Source: Actinorugispora endophytica
GTDB taxonomy: Bacteria > Actinomycetota > Actinomycetes > Streptosporangiales > Streptosporangiaceae
Direction of reading: 5' to 3'
Length of the DNA stretch: 64,000 nucleotides
Assembly (NCBI RefSeq): GCF_004363075.1
Contig: NZ_SNYN01000001.1
Location: 623,592-687,591, forward strand
Shown: in pieces, positions 21,622 to 30,636 of the stretch
Position numbering within the stretch: the stretch's first letter is position 1
Layout of the letters: every line of letters begins with the position of its first letter
Program-made: the position numbers and the translations under genes
The notes under the pieces: model-generated
Databases searched by the model: none
Told to the model about the DNA's origin: nothing
What the model saw: only the letters and a program-made list of their open reading frames with translations

Positions 21622-22134
21622 GTGCCGCCCCGGGGGAACGGCTTCGCGCTGATGACGCTGCTGCGGTCCAGGACGGCGATGGTCGTCCTGGCGACCCTGG
21701 CCATCGTCGCCATGGTCTCGACCACGGCCGTCGGGCTGCTGAACTCCGCGCAGGCCCCCGGAGGCGTCGAGGGGGCCGCGCAGAAGCCCCCGGACGCTCC
21801 CGGCGTCGCGGCCCTGGGAGCCGCCCCCCAGGGCATGACGTACACCGACCTCGGCGAGCAGTGCGACCTGTCCGAGTGCTTCCGCCCGATCGCGGTGACC
21901 GCCGACGGCCTCGACTCCGAGGAGACGATCGACGCCGTCTACACGCACCTGATCGACGAGGGCTGGGGGCGGCTGCTGCCCGAGGGGCGGACCGACCCGG
22001 ACGAGGTGCCGTTCTCCGAGTCCGCGCTCAGCGACGGCGCCGTCCTCGTCCAGGCCAGCGTCCAGCCGTACACCACGGACTCCACGGCCGGGCTGCTCCT
22101 GGCGCACACGGTGCCGCCGTCCCCGGCCTCCTAA
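21622..22134 (+). CDS. Small membrane-anchored hypothetical protein
   Basis: A 170-aa protein beginning at a GTG 2 bp after purQ. One hydrophobic helix (AMVVLATLAIVAMVSTTAVG, residues 19-38) serves as a signal anchor, followed by a linker rich in Ala/Pro and a roughly 95-residue extracytoplasmic domain with two cysteines (EQCDLSECFRP) that may form a disulfide. I do not recognise the family. The position between purQ and purL implies co-expression with purine synthesis, but a direct metabolic role is not supported. Confidence 0.65.
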   Translation: MPPRGNGFALMTLLRSRTAMVVLATLAIVAMVSTTAVGLLNSAQAPGGVEGAAQKPPDAPGVAALGAAPQGMTYTDLGEQCDLSECFRPIAVTADGLDSEETIDAVYTHLIDEGWGRLLPEGRTDPDEVPFSESALSDGAVLVQASVQPYTTDSTAGLLLAHTVPPSPAS

Positions 22135-22167
22135 GCCCTGATCCGCTCCAGCCTTCCCGAACGGAAA

Positions 22168-24477
22168 ATGACCCGCATGTCTGAAGCATCCCGGTTCGAC
22201 ACGGTCGCCAAGGCCGAATCCACTCCGGACACCCCGCAGCCGTACGCCGAACTCGGCATGAAGGACGACGAGTACGCGCGGGTCCGCGAGATCCTGGGCC
22301 GCCGTCCCACCTCCGCCGAACTGGCCATCTACTCGGTCATGTGGAGCGAGCACTGCTCCTACAAGAGCTCCAAGACGCACCTGCGCCAGTTCGGCGAGAA
22401 GGCCCCCGAGAACGACGCCCTGCTGGTCGGCATGGGCGAGAACGCCGGCGTCGTGGACGTCGGCGACGGCTACGCGGTCACCTTCAAGATCGAGTCGCAC
22501 AACCACCCCTCCTACGTGGAGCCGCACCAGGGCGCGGCCACCGGAGTGGGCGGCATCGTCCGCGACATCCTCACCATGGGCGCGCGCCCGATCGCGGTCA
22601 TGGACGCCCTGCGCTTCGGCCCGGCCGACGCCCCCGACACCCGGCGGGTGCTGCCCGGCGTGGTGTCCGGAATCTCCTTCTACGGCAATTGCCTGGGGCT
22701 GCCCAACATCGGCGGCGAACTCGGCTTCGACTCGGGGTACTCGGGCAACCCGCTGGTCAACGCCTTGTGCGTGGGCGTGATGAAGCACGAGGACATCAAG
22801 CTCGCCCAGGCCCCCGGCCCCGGCAACCACGTCGTGCTGTTCGGGTCGACCACCGGCCCTGACGGCATCGGCGGCGCGTCCGTTCTGGCCAGCGCGACCT
22901 TCGACGACGAGAGCCACGCCAAGCGGCCCAGCGTCCAGGTCGGCGACCCGTTCATGGAGAAGCTGCTCATCGAGTGCAGCCTTGAGCTGTTCGCCCAGGA
23001 CCTGGTGGTGGGCATCCAGGACCTGGGCGCGGCCGGGGTCTCGTGCGCGACCACCGAACTCGCGGCGGGCGGCACCGGCGGCATGCGCGTCGACCTGGAC
23101 CGCGTCCCGCTGCGCGACCCTCGGCTGACGCCCGAGGAGATCCTGATGAGCGAGTCCCAGGAGCGGATGATGGCGATCGTCGAGCCCGCCAAGCTCGACG
23201 ACTTCCTGGCCGTCTGCGCCAAGTGGGACATCCTGGCCAGCGTGATCGGCGAGGTCACCGACGTCACGGAGGAGGAGGCCCGGCGCGGCGGCCGCCTCGT
23301 CATGACCTGGCGCGGCGAGACGGTCGTGGACATGCCGCCGCGGACCGCCTCGGACGAGGGACCCGTCTACGAGCGCCCCTTCGCCCGCCCCGACGACCAG
23401 GACGTGCTCCTGGGCGACGACCCCGCCGCCCTGGCCCGCCCCGCGACCGACGCGGAGCTGCGCGAGCAGGTGCTGCGGGTGCTGTCCGCCCCCGGTGTCT
23501 GCGACCCTGGCTGGGTGACCAGCCAGTACGACCGGTACGTGCTGGGCAACACGGTGCTGGCCGTCCCGCACGACAGCGGCATGGTCCGGATCACCGACTC
23601 GAGCGACCGGGGCGTGGCCCTCGCCACCGACGGCAACGGTCGGTACACCCGCCTCGACCCGTACGCGGGCACCCAGCTGGCCTACGCCGAGGCGTACCGC
23701 AACGTCGCGACCACCGGCGCGCGCCCGCTCGCGGTGACCAACTGCCTCAACTTCGGCTCGCCCGAGGACCCCGCGGTGATGTGGCAGTTCGCCGAGTCCA
23801 CCAAGGGCCTGGCCGACGCCTGCCAGGCGCTGGGGACCCCGGTGACCGGCGGGAACGTCAGCTTCTACAACCAGACCGGGTCGACCGCGATCAACCCGAC
23901 CCCGGTGATCGGCGTGCTGGGCGTCATCGACGACGTGCACGACCGCCTGACCAGCGCGTTCAGCCACGACGACGCGGGAGCGACGATCTTCCTGCTCGGC
24001 GAAACCCGGGAGGAGCTGGGCGGTTCGGCGTGGGCCGACATCGTCCACGGCCACCTGGGCGGCCGCCCGCCGAAGGTGGACCTGGCGGCCGAGGCCGCGC
24101 TCGGCCGGGTACTGGCCGACAGCGCGGACCACGGCGTGCTCGCCTCGGCGCACGACCTGTCCGACGGCGGCCTGGCGGTCGCGCTCGCGGAGTCCTGCCT
24201 GCGCGGCGGCGTCGGCTGCGAGGTGGATCTGGGCTCTGACGCGTTCACCGCGCTGTTCAGCGAGTCCGCCGCGCGCGTGGTCGTGAGCGTGCGCCCCGAC
24301 GCCGAGGCGGCCTTCGCCGAGCTGTGCGAGCGGCACGGCGTCCCGGTGGCGGCGATCGGCACCGTGGGTGGCACCGCCCTGTCCATGGCCCACTCCGGAG
24401 GCCGGATCGCCATCGACCTGACCGAGCTGCGCACCGCGTACGAGTCGACGCTGCCCGCCGTCTTCGGCGGCGAGTAG
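22168..24477 (+). CDS. purL: PurL, FGAM synthase large subunit
   Basis: The 769-aa small-type PurL, with AIR-synthase-like halves. Visible motifs: [41 protein letters not shown], and in the second half [20 protein letters not shown] and [11 protein letters not shown]. It performs ATP-dependent amidation of FGAR with PurQ-derived ammonia. Either ATG at 22168 or 22177 could start translation. It lies 33 bp after the small membrane protein gene and is followed by a strong terminator, ending the unit. Confidence 0.97.
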   Translation: MTRMSEASRFDTVAKAESTPDTPQPYAELGMKDDEYARVREILGRRPTSAELAIYSVMWSEHCSYKSSKTHLRQFGEKAPENDALLVGMGENAGVVDVGDGYAVTFKIESHNHPSYVEPHQGAATGVGGIVRDILTMGARPIAVMDALRFGPADAPDTRRVLPGVVSGISFYGNCLGLPNIGGELGFDSGYSGNPLVNALCVGVMKHEDIKLAQAPGPGNHVVLFGSTTGPDGIGGASVLASATFDDESHAKRPSVQVGDPFMEKLLIECSLELFAQDLVVGIQDLGAAGVSCATTELAAGGTGGMRVDLDRVPLRDPRLTPEEILMSESQERMMAIVEPAKLDDFLAVCAKWDILASVIGEVTDVTEEEARRGGRLVMTWRGETVVDMPPRTASDEGPVYERPFARPDDQDVLLGDDPAALARPATDAELREQVLRVLSAPGVCDPGWVTSQYDRYVLGNTVLAVPHDSGMVRITDSSDRGVALATDGNGRYTRLDPYAGTQLAYAEAYRNVATTGARPLAVTNCLNFGSPEDPAVMWQFAESTKGLADACQALGTPVTGGNVSFYNQTGSTAINPTPVIGVLGVIDDVHDRLTSAFSHDDAGATIFLLGETREELGGSAWADIVHGHLGGRPPKVDLAAEAALGRVLADSADHGVLASAHDLSDGGLAVALAESCLRGGVGCEVDLGSDAFTALFSESAARVVVSVRPDAEAAFAELCERHGVPVAAIGTVGGTALSMAHSGGRIAIDLTELRTAYESTLPAVFGGE

Positions 24478-24481
24478 GAGA

Positions 24482-24516
24482 CCGGCCCGGCCCCCGCCGA
24501 GTTGGGGCCGGGCCGG
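24482..24516 (+). terminator. Terminator after purL
   Basis: Perfect 13-base arms (CCGGCCCGGCCCC and complement) with a 9-base loop begin 4 bases after the purL stop and are followed by TCT. It is a convincing rho-independent-like stop for the pur cluster. Confidence 0.75.
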
Positions 24517-24701
24517 GTCTGTCCGCCCCTGGTCCGTGGTCACCGCCCAGGGGCGCGTCCTTTCCCCGACGGATGCCGGGGCGTGTCTCTCGATGTCTTC
24601 AGGGGGTGGGCCGCCCCACCGCGCGTGCTCGGGCGGCCGGTGCGGCGGGCTTCCCGTTCCGGAGAGGGGAGCGAGCCCGGGAGCGCCCCGGAGGGCGCGG
24701 C

Positions 24702-24887
24702 CTAGCCCTCGTCCTCCCTGCTCGCCCGGGGATCGGTGGCCGGGACCCCCTCGTCGTCGACCATGGGCTCCGGTTCGTGCTCCTCGTGGGCCCGGGTGGG
24801 GTGACCGCCCTTGATCACTCCGTCGACCTCGTGTTTCATCTGATCGTCGATCTTGGGACCGTGCTTGTCGCTGCCGCGCTGTATCAC
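24702..24887 (-). CDS. Small conserved hydrophilic protein (61 aa)
   Basis: The start GTG is set by AAAGGAG 7 bases upstream. The product begins VIQRGSDKHGPKIDDQMKHE, a pattern I recall from the N-termini of DUF2795-type and related small actinobacterial proteins, then becomes acidic (EEHEPEPMVDDEG). There is no membrane segment or catalytic motif. It may be a stand-alone copy of that N-terminal region. It is convergent with purL and divergent from the Vms1-like gene; function unknown. Confidence 0.6.
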   Translation of the reverse strand: MIQRGSDKHGPKIDDQMKHEVDGVIKGGHPTRAHEEHEPEPMVDDEGVPATDPRASREDEG

Positions 24888-25121
24888 GACCGGCTCCTTT
24901 CCCCGAACCTGTTGAATCCAGCGCACTACCCCTCCCCCGGACCGGGAAACCCGCACGTCAAAGCGGATTCCGAACGCCGCCGGAAAGCCGGTCTAACCCC
25001 GTGGACAGGGGTTCCTTACCCCGCGCATGAGCCCGCTCGAGGACGGGCAGCGGGCCCGGACCAGGTGAACACACGAGTTCAGAGGGGGTGAGCGGGCGGC
25101 GGACGGCGCGGCCCGCGGAGC

Positions 25122-26228
25122 ATGGATCTTGGACTTCTGCGACCGCTCTACAAGACGACCGCCCCGGTGGCCTCGGTCTCCCTGGACACCACCCTGGCCG
25201 TGGAGAACGCGCCCAGGGAGATCAAGCTGCGCTGGCGGGGGCTGCGCGAGCGGCTCGCCGGGGAGGGCGCCGACGAGGCGACTCTGCAGGCTCTGGACGA
25301 CGCGGTCGGAGGAGCACCGGGCGTCCCCGGGCCCCAGGGCGAGGCGCTGTTCGCCTCGGAGGGCCGGATCCTCGCCGCGTACACGCTGTCCCGGCCGCCC
25401 CTGCGCGACCGCGCCTCCTGGCTTCCGGTCGTCGACCCGCTGGACCTGGTCGCCGACCGGAACCGCCAGCTCCCGTACGTGGTCGTCGCCGCGGACCGGG
25501 AGGGCGCCGACGTGGACGCCTACTCCGCGGACCGGCACGACCCCGTCTCCAAGCGGAGCTTCAGCGGCAGCACCCTGCACATCCAGAAGGTGCGCGTGGG
25601 GGGCTGGTCGCACAAGCACTACCAGCGCCGGTCGGAGGAATTGTGGGACGACAACGCCGCCGGGGTCGCCCAGGACGTCGAGGCGGCCGTGGCCGACGTG
25701 GGCGCCGAGCTGGTGTTCGTCGGCGGTGACGAGCGCGCCATCGGCAAGCTCCGCGACCACCTGGGCAAGTCCGTCCTGGACATCGTCGTCGAGCTGCCGA
25801 CCGGCGGCCGCTCCGACCACGCCGCGCTGACGAGCCTGCGCGAGTCGGTGGACCGGGCCTTGGAGGTGGCGGTCGCCCAGTCGCACGCCCAGGTCCTGAC
25901 CCGGTTCACGTCCGACCTGAAACGCGGCGGCGCGGTGGAGGGGGTGTCCATGACGGCCGAGGCACTGCGCCGCTCCCAGGTCGAGACGCTGCTGCTGACC
26001 ACCGGCCGCAACGACGAGCCCCGGGTCTGGGCCTCCCCGACCGATCCGCTGGAGGTGTCGTCCGAGCGCCACCGGCTCACCGACCCCGACTCCGCCTTCG
26101 CGGGACCGGCGAGCGCGCTGCTGCTGCGCGCGGCCGTGCTGAGCGACGCGGGCTTCGCCGAACTGCCCGACGCGAGCAGGGCCGCGGAGGGAACGGGCGC
26201 GGTACTGCGCTTCACCGTGGCGGACTGA
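25122..26228 (+). CDS. Vms1/Rv2629-like (baeRF) protein
   Basis: This 368-aa cytoplasmic protein resembles mycobacterial Rv2629 and the bacterial/archaeal eRF1-like (baeRF) group related to Vms1 peptidyl-tRNA hydrolases. The N-terminal half (residues 1-150: APVASVSLDTTLAVENAP, LPYVVVAADREGADVDAY) is followed by an eRF1-domain-2-like fold with SHKHYQRRSEELWDDNA and ELVFVGGDERAIGKLRDHL. These proteins are thought to act on stalled ribosomes or stress survival; activity here is inferred only. The ATG is preceded by a weak purine tract. A small membrane protein gene follows 22 bp downstream. Confidence 0.75.
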   Translation: MDLGLLRPLYKTTAPVASVSLDTTLAVENAPREIKLRWRGLRERLAGEGADEATLQALDDAVGGAPGVPGPQGEALFASEGRILAAYTLSRPPLRDRASWLPVVDPLDLVADRNRQLPYVVVAADREGADVDAYSADRHDPVSKRSFSGSTLHIQKVRVGGWSHKHYQRRSEELWDDNAAGVAQDVEAAVADVGAELVFVGGDERAIGKLRDHLGKSVLDIVVELPTGGRSDHAALTSLRESVDRALEVAVAQSHAQVLTRFTSDLKRGGAVEGVSMTAEALRRSQVETLLLTTGRNDEPRVWASPTDPLEVSSERHRLTDPDSAFAGPASALLLRAAVLSDAGFAELPDASRAAEGTGAVLRFTVAD

Positions 26229-26250
26229 CCGTGCGGAGGGTGGAGCGCGC

Positions 26251-26484
26251 ATGCGACGCGGGCGGTTGAGAGGCCCCCTCGGCAGCCACGACCGACCGGC
26301 GAGCGCGCTGACGTTCCGGCTGGTACTGGCCGTCTTCGGGGCCGCCGTCCTCCTGGCCGGAGCGGTCCTGGCCGCCGTATGGGCACGCTCCGTCCCGCTG
26401 GCGGTCGTGCTGGCCGCCGGGTTCCTGGCGGCCTGCCTCAACATCTACCGGGTGAACCGCCGCCGCCGCTTCGAACGCCGCTGA
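26251..26484 (+). CDS. Small two-helix membrane protein (DUF6343-like)
   Basis: A 77-aa protein with a basic N-terminus, two hydrophobic helices (TFRLVLAVFGAAVLLAGAVL, SVPLAVVLAAGFLAACLNIY) and a basic C-terminus (RRRRFERR). It resembles the DUF6343 group of short actinobacterial membrane proteins; both ends should be cytoplasmic. It starts 22 bp after the Vms1-like gene, so they are probably one unit. Function unknown. Confidence 0.65.
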   Translation: MRRGRLRGPLGSHDRPASALTFRLVLAVFGAAVLLAGAVLAAVWARSVPLAVVLAAGFLAACLNIYRVNRRRRFERR

Positions 26485-26500
26485 GGTCCCCGTAGCCGTG

Positions 26501-27469
26501 TCAGGCCCGGTCCGTCTCGGGGATCCACGGGCGCCAGACGTCGGGGTTGTCCGCGACCCACCGGGCCGCGGCCTCGTCGCGGTCCAGGCCCTCGTCCGCG
26601 ATGAGCCGGGCGACGGCGTTCTGGTCGGCGTTGGTCCACTCCCACGCGTCGACGAGCTCGTAGGCCGGTCCGCCCTCCTCCGCGAAGTCCTCGCGGTAGA
26701 TCTTGTTCAGGTCGTACCTGGGGTAGTCGCAGCCGACATCCTCCAGGTCGGCGTCGCAGCCCTCGGTGTACTCGGGGAACTCCACCCTGACGAGGTCGAG
26801 TTCCTCGAACAGCCACTGCGGCTCGTAGAAGTAGAACAGCACCGGCTCCCCGTCCGCGTAGCGGTTGCGGACCTCGGTGATCTGCGCCGCCTCCGACCCC
26901 GCGTAGACGATCTGGAAGTCCAGGCCGAAGTGGTCGATCATGCCCTGGTCCTGGGTGACGAAGCCGGGTGCGCCGGACAGGAACTCGCCCTGGTCGCCGC
27001 TCTCGGGAGTGCGGAACAGGTCGGCGTGCTCCTTGAGCCCTTCGACGGTGTTGACGCCCGGGTACTCCTCGACCAGGTAGGCGGGCATGTACCAGCCGAT
27101 GTGGCCGGTGTTGCCGTTGGGCCCGCCGTCGACGACGGTGCCGTTGCCCCCGGGGCCGTAGGTGTCCATCAGGTCCTGGTGGCCCCAGTTCTCCAGGATC
27201 ACGTCGATCGCGCCCTGGTCGAGGGCCTGCCAGGAGGGCTGCTCGTCGAGTTGCACGAGCTGCGCCTGATAGCCCAGCTCCTCCTCCAGCAGGTACTGCA
27301 CGACGGCGGCGCTGGCCTCGTACCCGACCCAGGCGTTCAGCGCTATGCGCACCGTGTCGGGATCGCGCAGGATCGAGGTGGTGCGCACCGCGCACGAGGT
27401 GGTCATGAGCAGCGCCATCAGCAGCGCGGCGGCCTTGGCCGCCCGCCCGGCGCCCGGGGTGGTGGACAT
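26501..27469 (-). CDS. Glycine-betaine/choline ABC transporter substrate-binding lipoprotein
   Basis: A 322-aa OpuAC/ProX-type binding protein. The signal peptide ends in a lipobox (LLMTTSC, lipidated Cys near residue 26), anchoring it outside the membrane. The mature part opens with VRIALNAWVGYEASAAVVQY and DVILENWG, and tryptophan-rich segments typical of the betaine box follow (GHIGWYMPAYLVEEYPG). ATG at 27469 has AGGAGGTCC just upstream, which rules out the much longer frame into the permease gene. It is the last gene of the importer operon. Confidence 0.9.
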   Translation of the reverse strand: MSTTPGAGRAAKAAALLMALLMTTSCAVRTTSILRDPDTVRIALNAWVGYEASAAVVQYLLEEELGYQAQLVQLDEQPSWQALDQGAIDVILENWGHQDLMDTYGPGGNGTVVDGGPNGNTGHIGWYMPAYLVEEYPGVNTVEGLKEHADLFRTPESGDQGEFLSGAPGFVTQDQGMIDHFGLDFQIVYAGSEAAQITEVRNRYADGEPVLFYFYEPQWLFEELDLVRVEFPEYTEGCDADLEDVGCDYPRYDLNKIYREDFAEEGGPAYELVDAWEWTNADQNAVARLIADEGLDRDEAAARWVADNPDVWRPWIPETDRA

Positions 27470-27522
27470 CGGACCTCCTGTGCGGTCTGCGGGGTACCGG
27501 GGTGTCGCGGTCACGGAGCGCC

Positions 27523-29451
27523 TCACCCCGTCCTCCGGGCCGCGCTCTGGGTGAGCCGGTCCAGGAGCACACCGAGGCAGACGATGGCCAGCCCCGAGGT
27601 CAGGCCCAGGCCCAGCTGGTTCTGCGCGAGGCCGAAGACGACCCCGTACCCCAGCGCGCCCGCGCCGACCAGCGCGCCGATCACGACCATCGCCAGGACC
27701 ATCATGATCCCCTGGTTGACGGCGAGCAGGATGGAGGAGCGGGCCAGCGGCAGCCGCACCTTGGTGAGCAGCTGCCAGGAGGTGGAGCCCAGCGAGGTGG
27801 TGGCCTCGACGGACTCGGGCGGAACGCCGCGGATACCGTCCTCGACGAGCCGGATGACCGGTGGCAGCGCGAAGACGACGGCGGCCGCCAGCGCCGGGAC
27901 GCGGCCGATCCCGAACAGCGCGACGGCCGGGATCAGGTAGACGAACGGCGGAAGCGTCTGCATGGCGTCCAGGATCGGGCGCAGGATCCGGGAGAAGGTG
28001 TCGCCGCGCGCGGCCAGGACGCCCACGACGACGCCGAGAGCGACCGTGACCAGGGCCGCCACCAGGACCTGGGAGAGGGTGTCCATGCTGAGCCCCCACA
28101 CTCCCAGCAGGCCGGTGCCCAGGAGGGACAGGCCGGCCACGAGCGCGGTCCGCCAGCCGCCCAGCACCAGGCCCAGGGCCGCGGCGGCCAGGAGCACCAG
28201 CCACCACGGCGAGTCGGTGAGAAGCGTGCGCAGGGGGTCGAGCACCCAGCCGAGGAGGAACTCCCCCACCGCGGCGGTGGCGTCACCGAACAGGTCCTGC
28301 ACCGCGTCGTTGAACGCGTTGATCGGGCCCGCGGCGCTGAGGGTCCACTCCCTGGGCCAGTCCGCCACTCCGGCGAGCCGGGCGAGCACGGACGCGGCCA
28401 CCGCCGCCAGCACCGCGGCGGCGGTCATCGCGAGGCGTGGTACCGGGGAGCCGCCGGAGGCGTACTCGCGGTTTCCCGCGGCCGCGGTCACCCGGTCCAG
28501 CGCGATCGCCATGAGCACGATCGCGAGTCCGGCCTCGAACGCCTGGCCCACGTTGACCTTGTTGAGCGCCTGGTAGATGGCGTCGCCGAGACCGCCCGCG
28601 CCGATCACCGAGGCGATGACCACCATGGACACCGCGAGCATGATGGTCTGGTTGACGCCCAGCATGATGGTGCGCCTGGCGAGCGGGAGCTGCACCTTGG
28701 TGAGCAGCTGCCAGGAGGTGGAGCCCAGCGAGGTGGTGGCCTCGACCGCGCCCTTGTCCACGTTGCGGATGGCCAGGGCGGTGATGCGCACCGCGGGCGG
28801 GAACGCGTAGACGGTGGTGGCCACCGCCGCCGCCGGGTTGCCGATGCCGAACAGCAGCAGCATCGGCATCAGGTACGCGAAGGCGGGCATGATCTGCAGG
28901 AAGTTCAGGACGGGGCGGATGGCGGCGTCGAAGCCCTCGTTGCGCCCGGCGAGGATGCCCAGCGGGATGCCGATGAGGAGCGCCAGCAGCACCGAGGTGA
29001 TGATGAGCGCGAGCGTGGTCATCGCCTCGCTCCACAGCCCGGTCAGGCCGAACACCGCGAACGCGGCGAGCACGAGCGCCGCGGTCCGCGGCCCGGCGAC
29101 GCGCCAGGCGGTGAAGGTGCCCAGGACCGTCACGCCCGGCCAGGTCAGCAGGGTCAGCACCTGGTTGACCAGGATGACCGCCGACCCCAGTCCCACCGAC
29201 AGGTAGTTGAAGCCGTACAGGAACAACGGGCTGGTGTTCCGGTTGGCGACGACCCAGTCGTAGACGCGGTCGAAGAACGGGCCGATCTGGAACGGTTCGG
29301 GCAGGGCCGGGAAGGCGTGCTCGCCGCGCAGCACGGCGAACCCGGCGAGCAGGGCCGCGAGCACGAGCAGCGCCTGGGTCCAGCGGCTGGTCAGCCAGGT
29401 GGGCGGCCCGTCGGCGCGGATCGTCGGCGCGGCGCCGAACGCGGTGGACAC
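27523..29451 (-). CDS. Betaine-type ABC transporter, fused dual permease
   Basis: A 642-aa membrane protein carrying two complete OpuAB/ProW-like permease domains in one chain. Each half has a binding-protein-dependent transport motif, with the same segment TTSLGSTSWQLLTKV at about residues 243 and 568 and matching LPLAR / VNQ stretches, showing internal duplication. The two domains would form the whole channel for one transporter. It starts 3 bp after the ATPase stop, so translation is coupled. The usual ProW is a single domain of about 300 residues, which makes the fusion unusual, though tandem permease fusions occur in some actinobacteria. Confidence 0.9.
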   Translation of the reverse strand: MSTAFGAAPTIRADGPPTWLTSRWTQALLVLAALLAGFAVLRGEHAFPALPEPFQIGPFFDRVYDWVVANRNTSPLFLYGFNYLSVGLGSAVILVNQVLTLLTWPGVTVLGTFTAWRVAGPRTAALVLAAFAVFGLTGLWSEAMTTLALIITSVLLALLIGIPLGILAGRNEGFDAAIRPVLNFLQIMPAFAYLMPMLLLFGIGNPAAAVATTVYAFPPAVRITALAIRNVDKGAVEATTSLGSTSWQLLTKVQLPLARRTIMLGVNQTIMLAVSMVVIASVIGAGGLGDAIYQALNKVNVGQAFEAGLAIVLMAIALDRVTAAAGNREYASGGSPVPRLAMTAAAVLAAVAASVLARLAGVADWPREWTLSAAGPINAFNDAVQDLFGDATAAVGEFLLGWVLDPLRTLLTDSPWWLVLLAAAALGLVLGGWRTALVAGLSLLGTGLLGVWGLSMDTLSQVLVAALVTVALGVVVGVLAARGDTFSRILRPILDAMQTLPPFVYLIPAVALFGIGRVPALAAAVVFALPPVIRLVEDGIRGVPPESVEATTSLGSTSWQLLTKVRLPLARSSILLAVNQGIMMVLAMVVIGALVGAGALGYGVVFGLAQNQLGLGLTSGLAIVCLGVLLDRLTQSAARRTG

Positions 29452-29454
29452 GGC

Positions 29455-30573
29455 TCAGCCCTCCGTGCTCGCGCCGGCGCCCGAGGCCGCGGACCCGCTG
29501 TCGCCCTCGCTCTGGTCCTCGGCGATGACCCGCAGCACGTCGGTGCGGCCCACCACGCCCAGCAGCCGGTCGCCGTCCACGACCCGGACCGGCGCGGTTC
29601 CCCTGGCGAGCTGGGGGACGACGTCGCGCACCACGGTCGTGGGCGCGGTGACGGGCCCGTCCAGGGGCTCGTCACCGGCCGGGGCGCGCATCAGCCAGCT
29701 CACGGTGAGCACGTCGGTGCGCGAGACGTCGGAGACGAAGTCGCGCACGTAGTCGTCGGCGGGGCGGCCGACCAGCTCCTCGGGGGTGCCCACCTGGATG
29801 AGCTCGCCGTCGCGCATGATGGCGATCCGGTCGCCGAGCTTGAGTGCCTCGGACAGGTCGTGCGTGATGAAGACCGCGGTCACGTCCAGTTCCCGTTGCA
29901 GGCGGCAGACCTCGTTCTGCATGTCACGGCGGATGAGTGGGTCCAGGGCGCTGAACGGCTCGTCGAACAGCAGCACCTCGGGCCGCACCGCGAGCGCGCG
30001 GGCCAGTCCGACCCGCTGCTGCATACCGCCGCTGAGCTGGCCCGGACGCGAGTTCTCGGAGCCGGACAGGCCGACCATGTCGATCATCTCGCGGGCCCTG
30101 GCGTAGCGGTCGGCCCGGCTCATGCCGCGCACCTCGAGCCCGTAGGCGACGTTGTCGATGATCTTGCGGTTCGGCAGCAGTCCGAAGTGCTGGAAGACCA
30201 TCGCGATCTTGTGCCTGCGCAGTTCGCGCAGTTCCTGGGGGTCGGCCTGGCCGATGTCCGCGCCGTCCAGGACGACCTTGCCGCTGGTGGGTTCGATGAG
30301 CCGGGTCAGGCAGCGCACCAGAGTGGACTTGCCGGACCCGGACAGGCCCATCACCACGAAGACCTCCCCGGGGGCCACGTCGAAGGAGACGTCGCGCACC
30401 GCCACGGTGCAGCCGGTCCTCTCCCGGATGGCGTCGCGGTCCATGGACTGGTTCTCGGTGCCGAGGACGGAGTCGGCGTTCCCGCCGAAGATCTTCCACA
30501 GGTGGCGGACTGCGATCTTGGCGTCCCCGTTCGAGGGGTGCCGCTCGGTCGTTTCGGTGGCCTGGGAGGTCAT
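29455..30573 (-). CDS. Betaine-type ABC transporter ATPase with CBS domain
   Basis: A 372-aa ProV/OpuAA-type ATPase. Walker A is [14 protein letters not shown] (near residue 75), the signature [20 protein letters not shown], Walker [14 protein letters not shown], and the switch histidine ITHDLSEAL. The C-terminal 90 residues contain CBS-type sequence ([36 protein letters not shown]), which in relatives senses ionic strength. It powers uptake of glycine betaine or choline during osmotic stress. It is first in the three-gene operon, downstream of betA-like genes on the same strand. Confidence 0.92.
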   Translation of the reverse strand: MTSQATETTERHPSNGDAKIAVRHLWKIFGGNADSVLGTENQSMDRDAIRERTGCTVAVRDVSFDVAPGEVFVVMGLSGSGKSTLVRCLTRLIEPTSGKVVLDGADIGQADPQELRELRRHKIAMVFQHFGLLPNRKIIDNVAYGLEVRGMSRADRYARAREMIDMVGLSGSENSRPGQLSGGMQQRVGLARALAVRPEVLLFDEPFSALDPLIRRDMQNEVCRLQRELDVTAVFITHDLSEALKLGDRIAIMRDGELIQVGTPEELVGRPADDYVRDFVSDVSRTDVLTVSWLMRAPAGDEPLDGPVTAPTTVVRDVVPQLARGTAPVRVVDGDRLLGVVGRTDVLRVIAEDQSEGDSGSAASGAGASTEG

Positions 30574-30636
30574 CGGGGTCTCTCTCCTTGGGAGGCCCCC
30601 CGGGGTTCGGGGCGGCCCGGCTTGCCGGGGGACTGG

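Noticed and set aside
21418..24543. 1041-aa frame opposite purL
   Set aside because: Antisense shadow of purQ/purL with biased composition.
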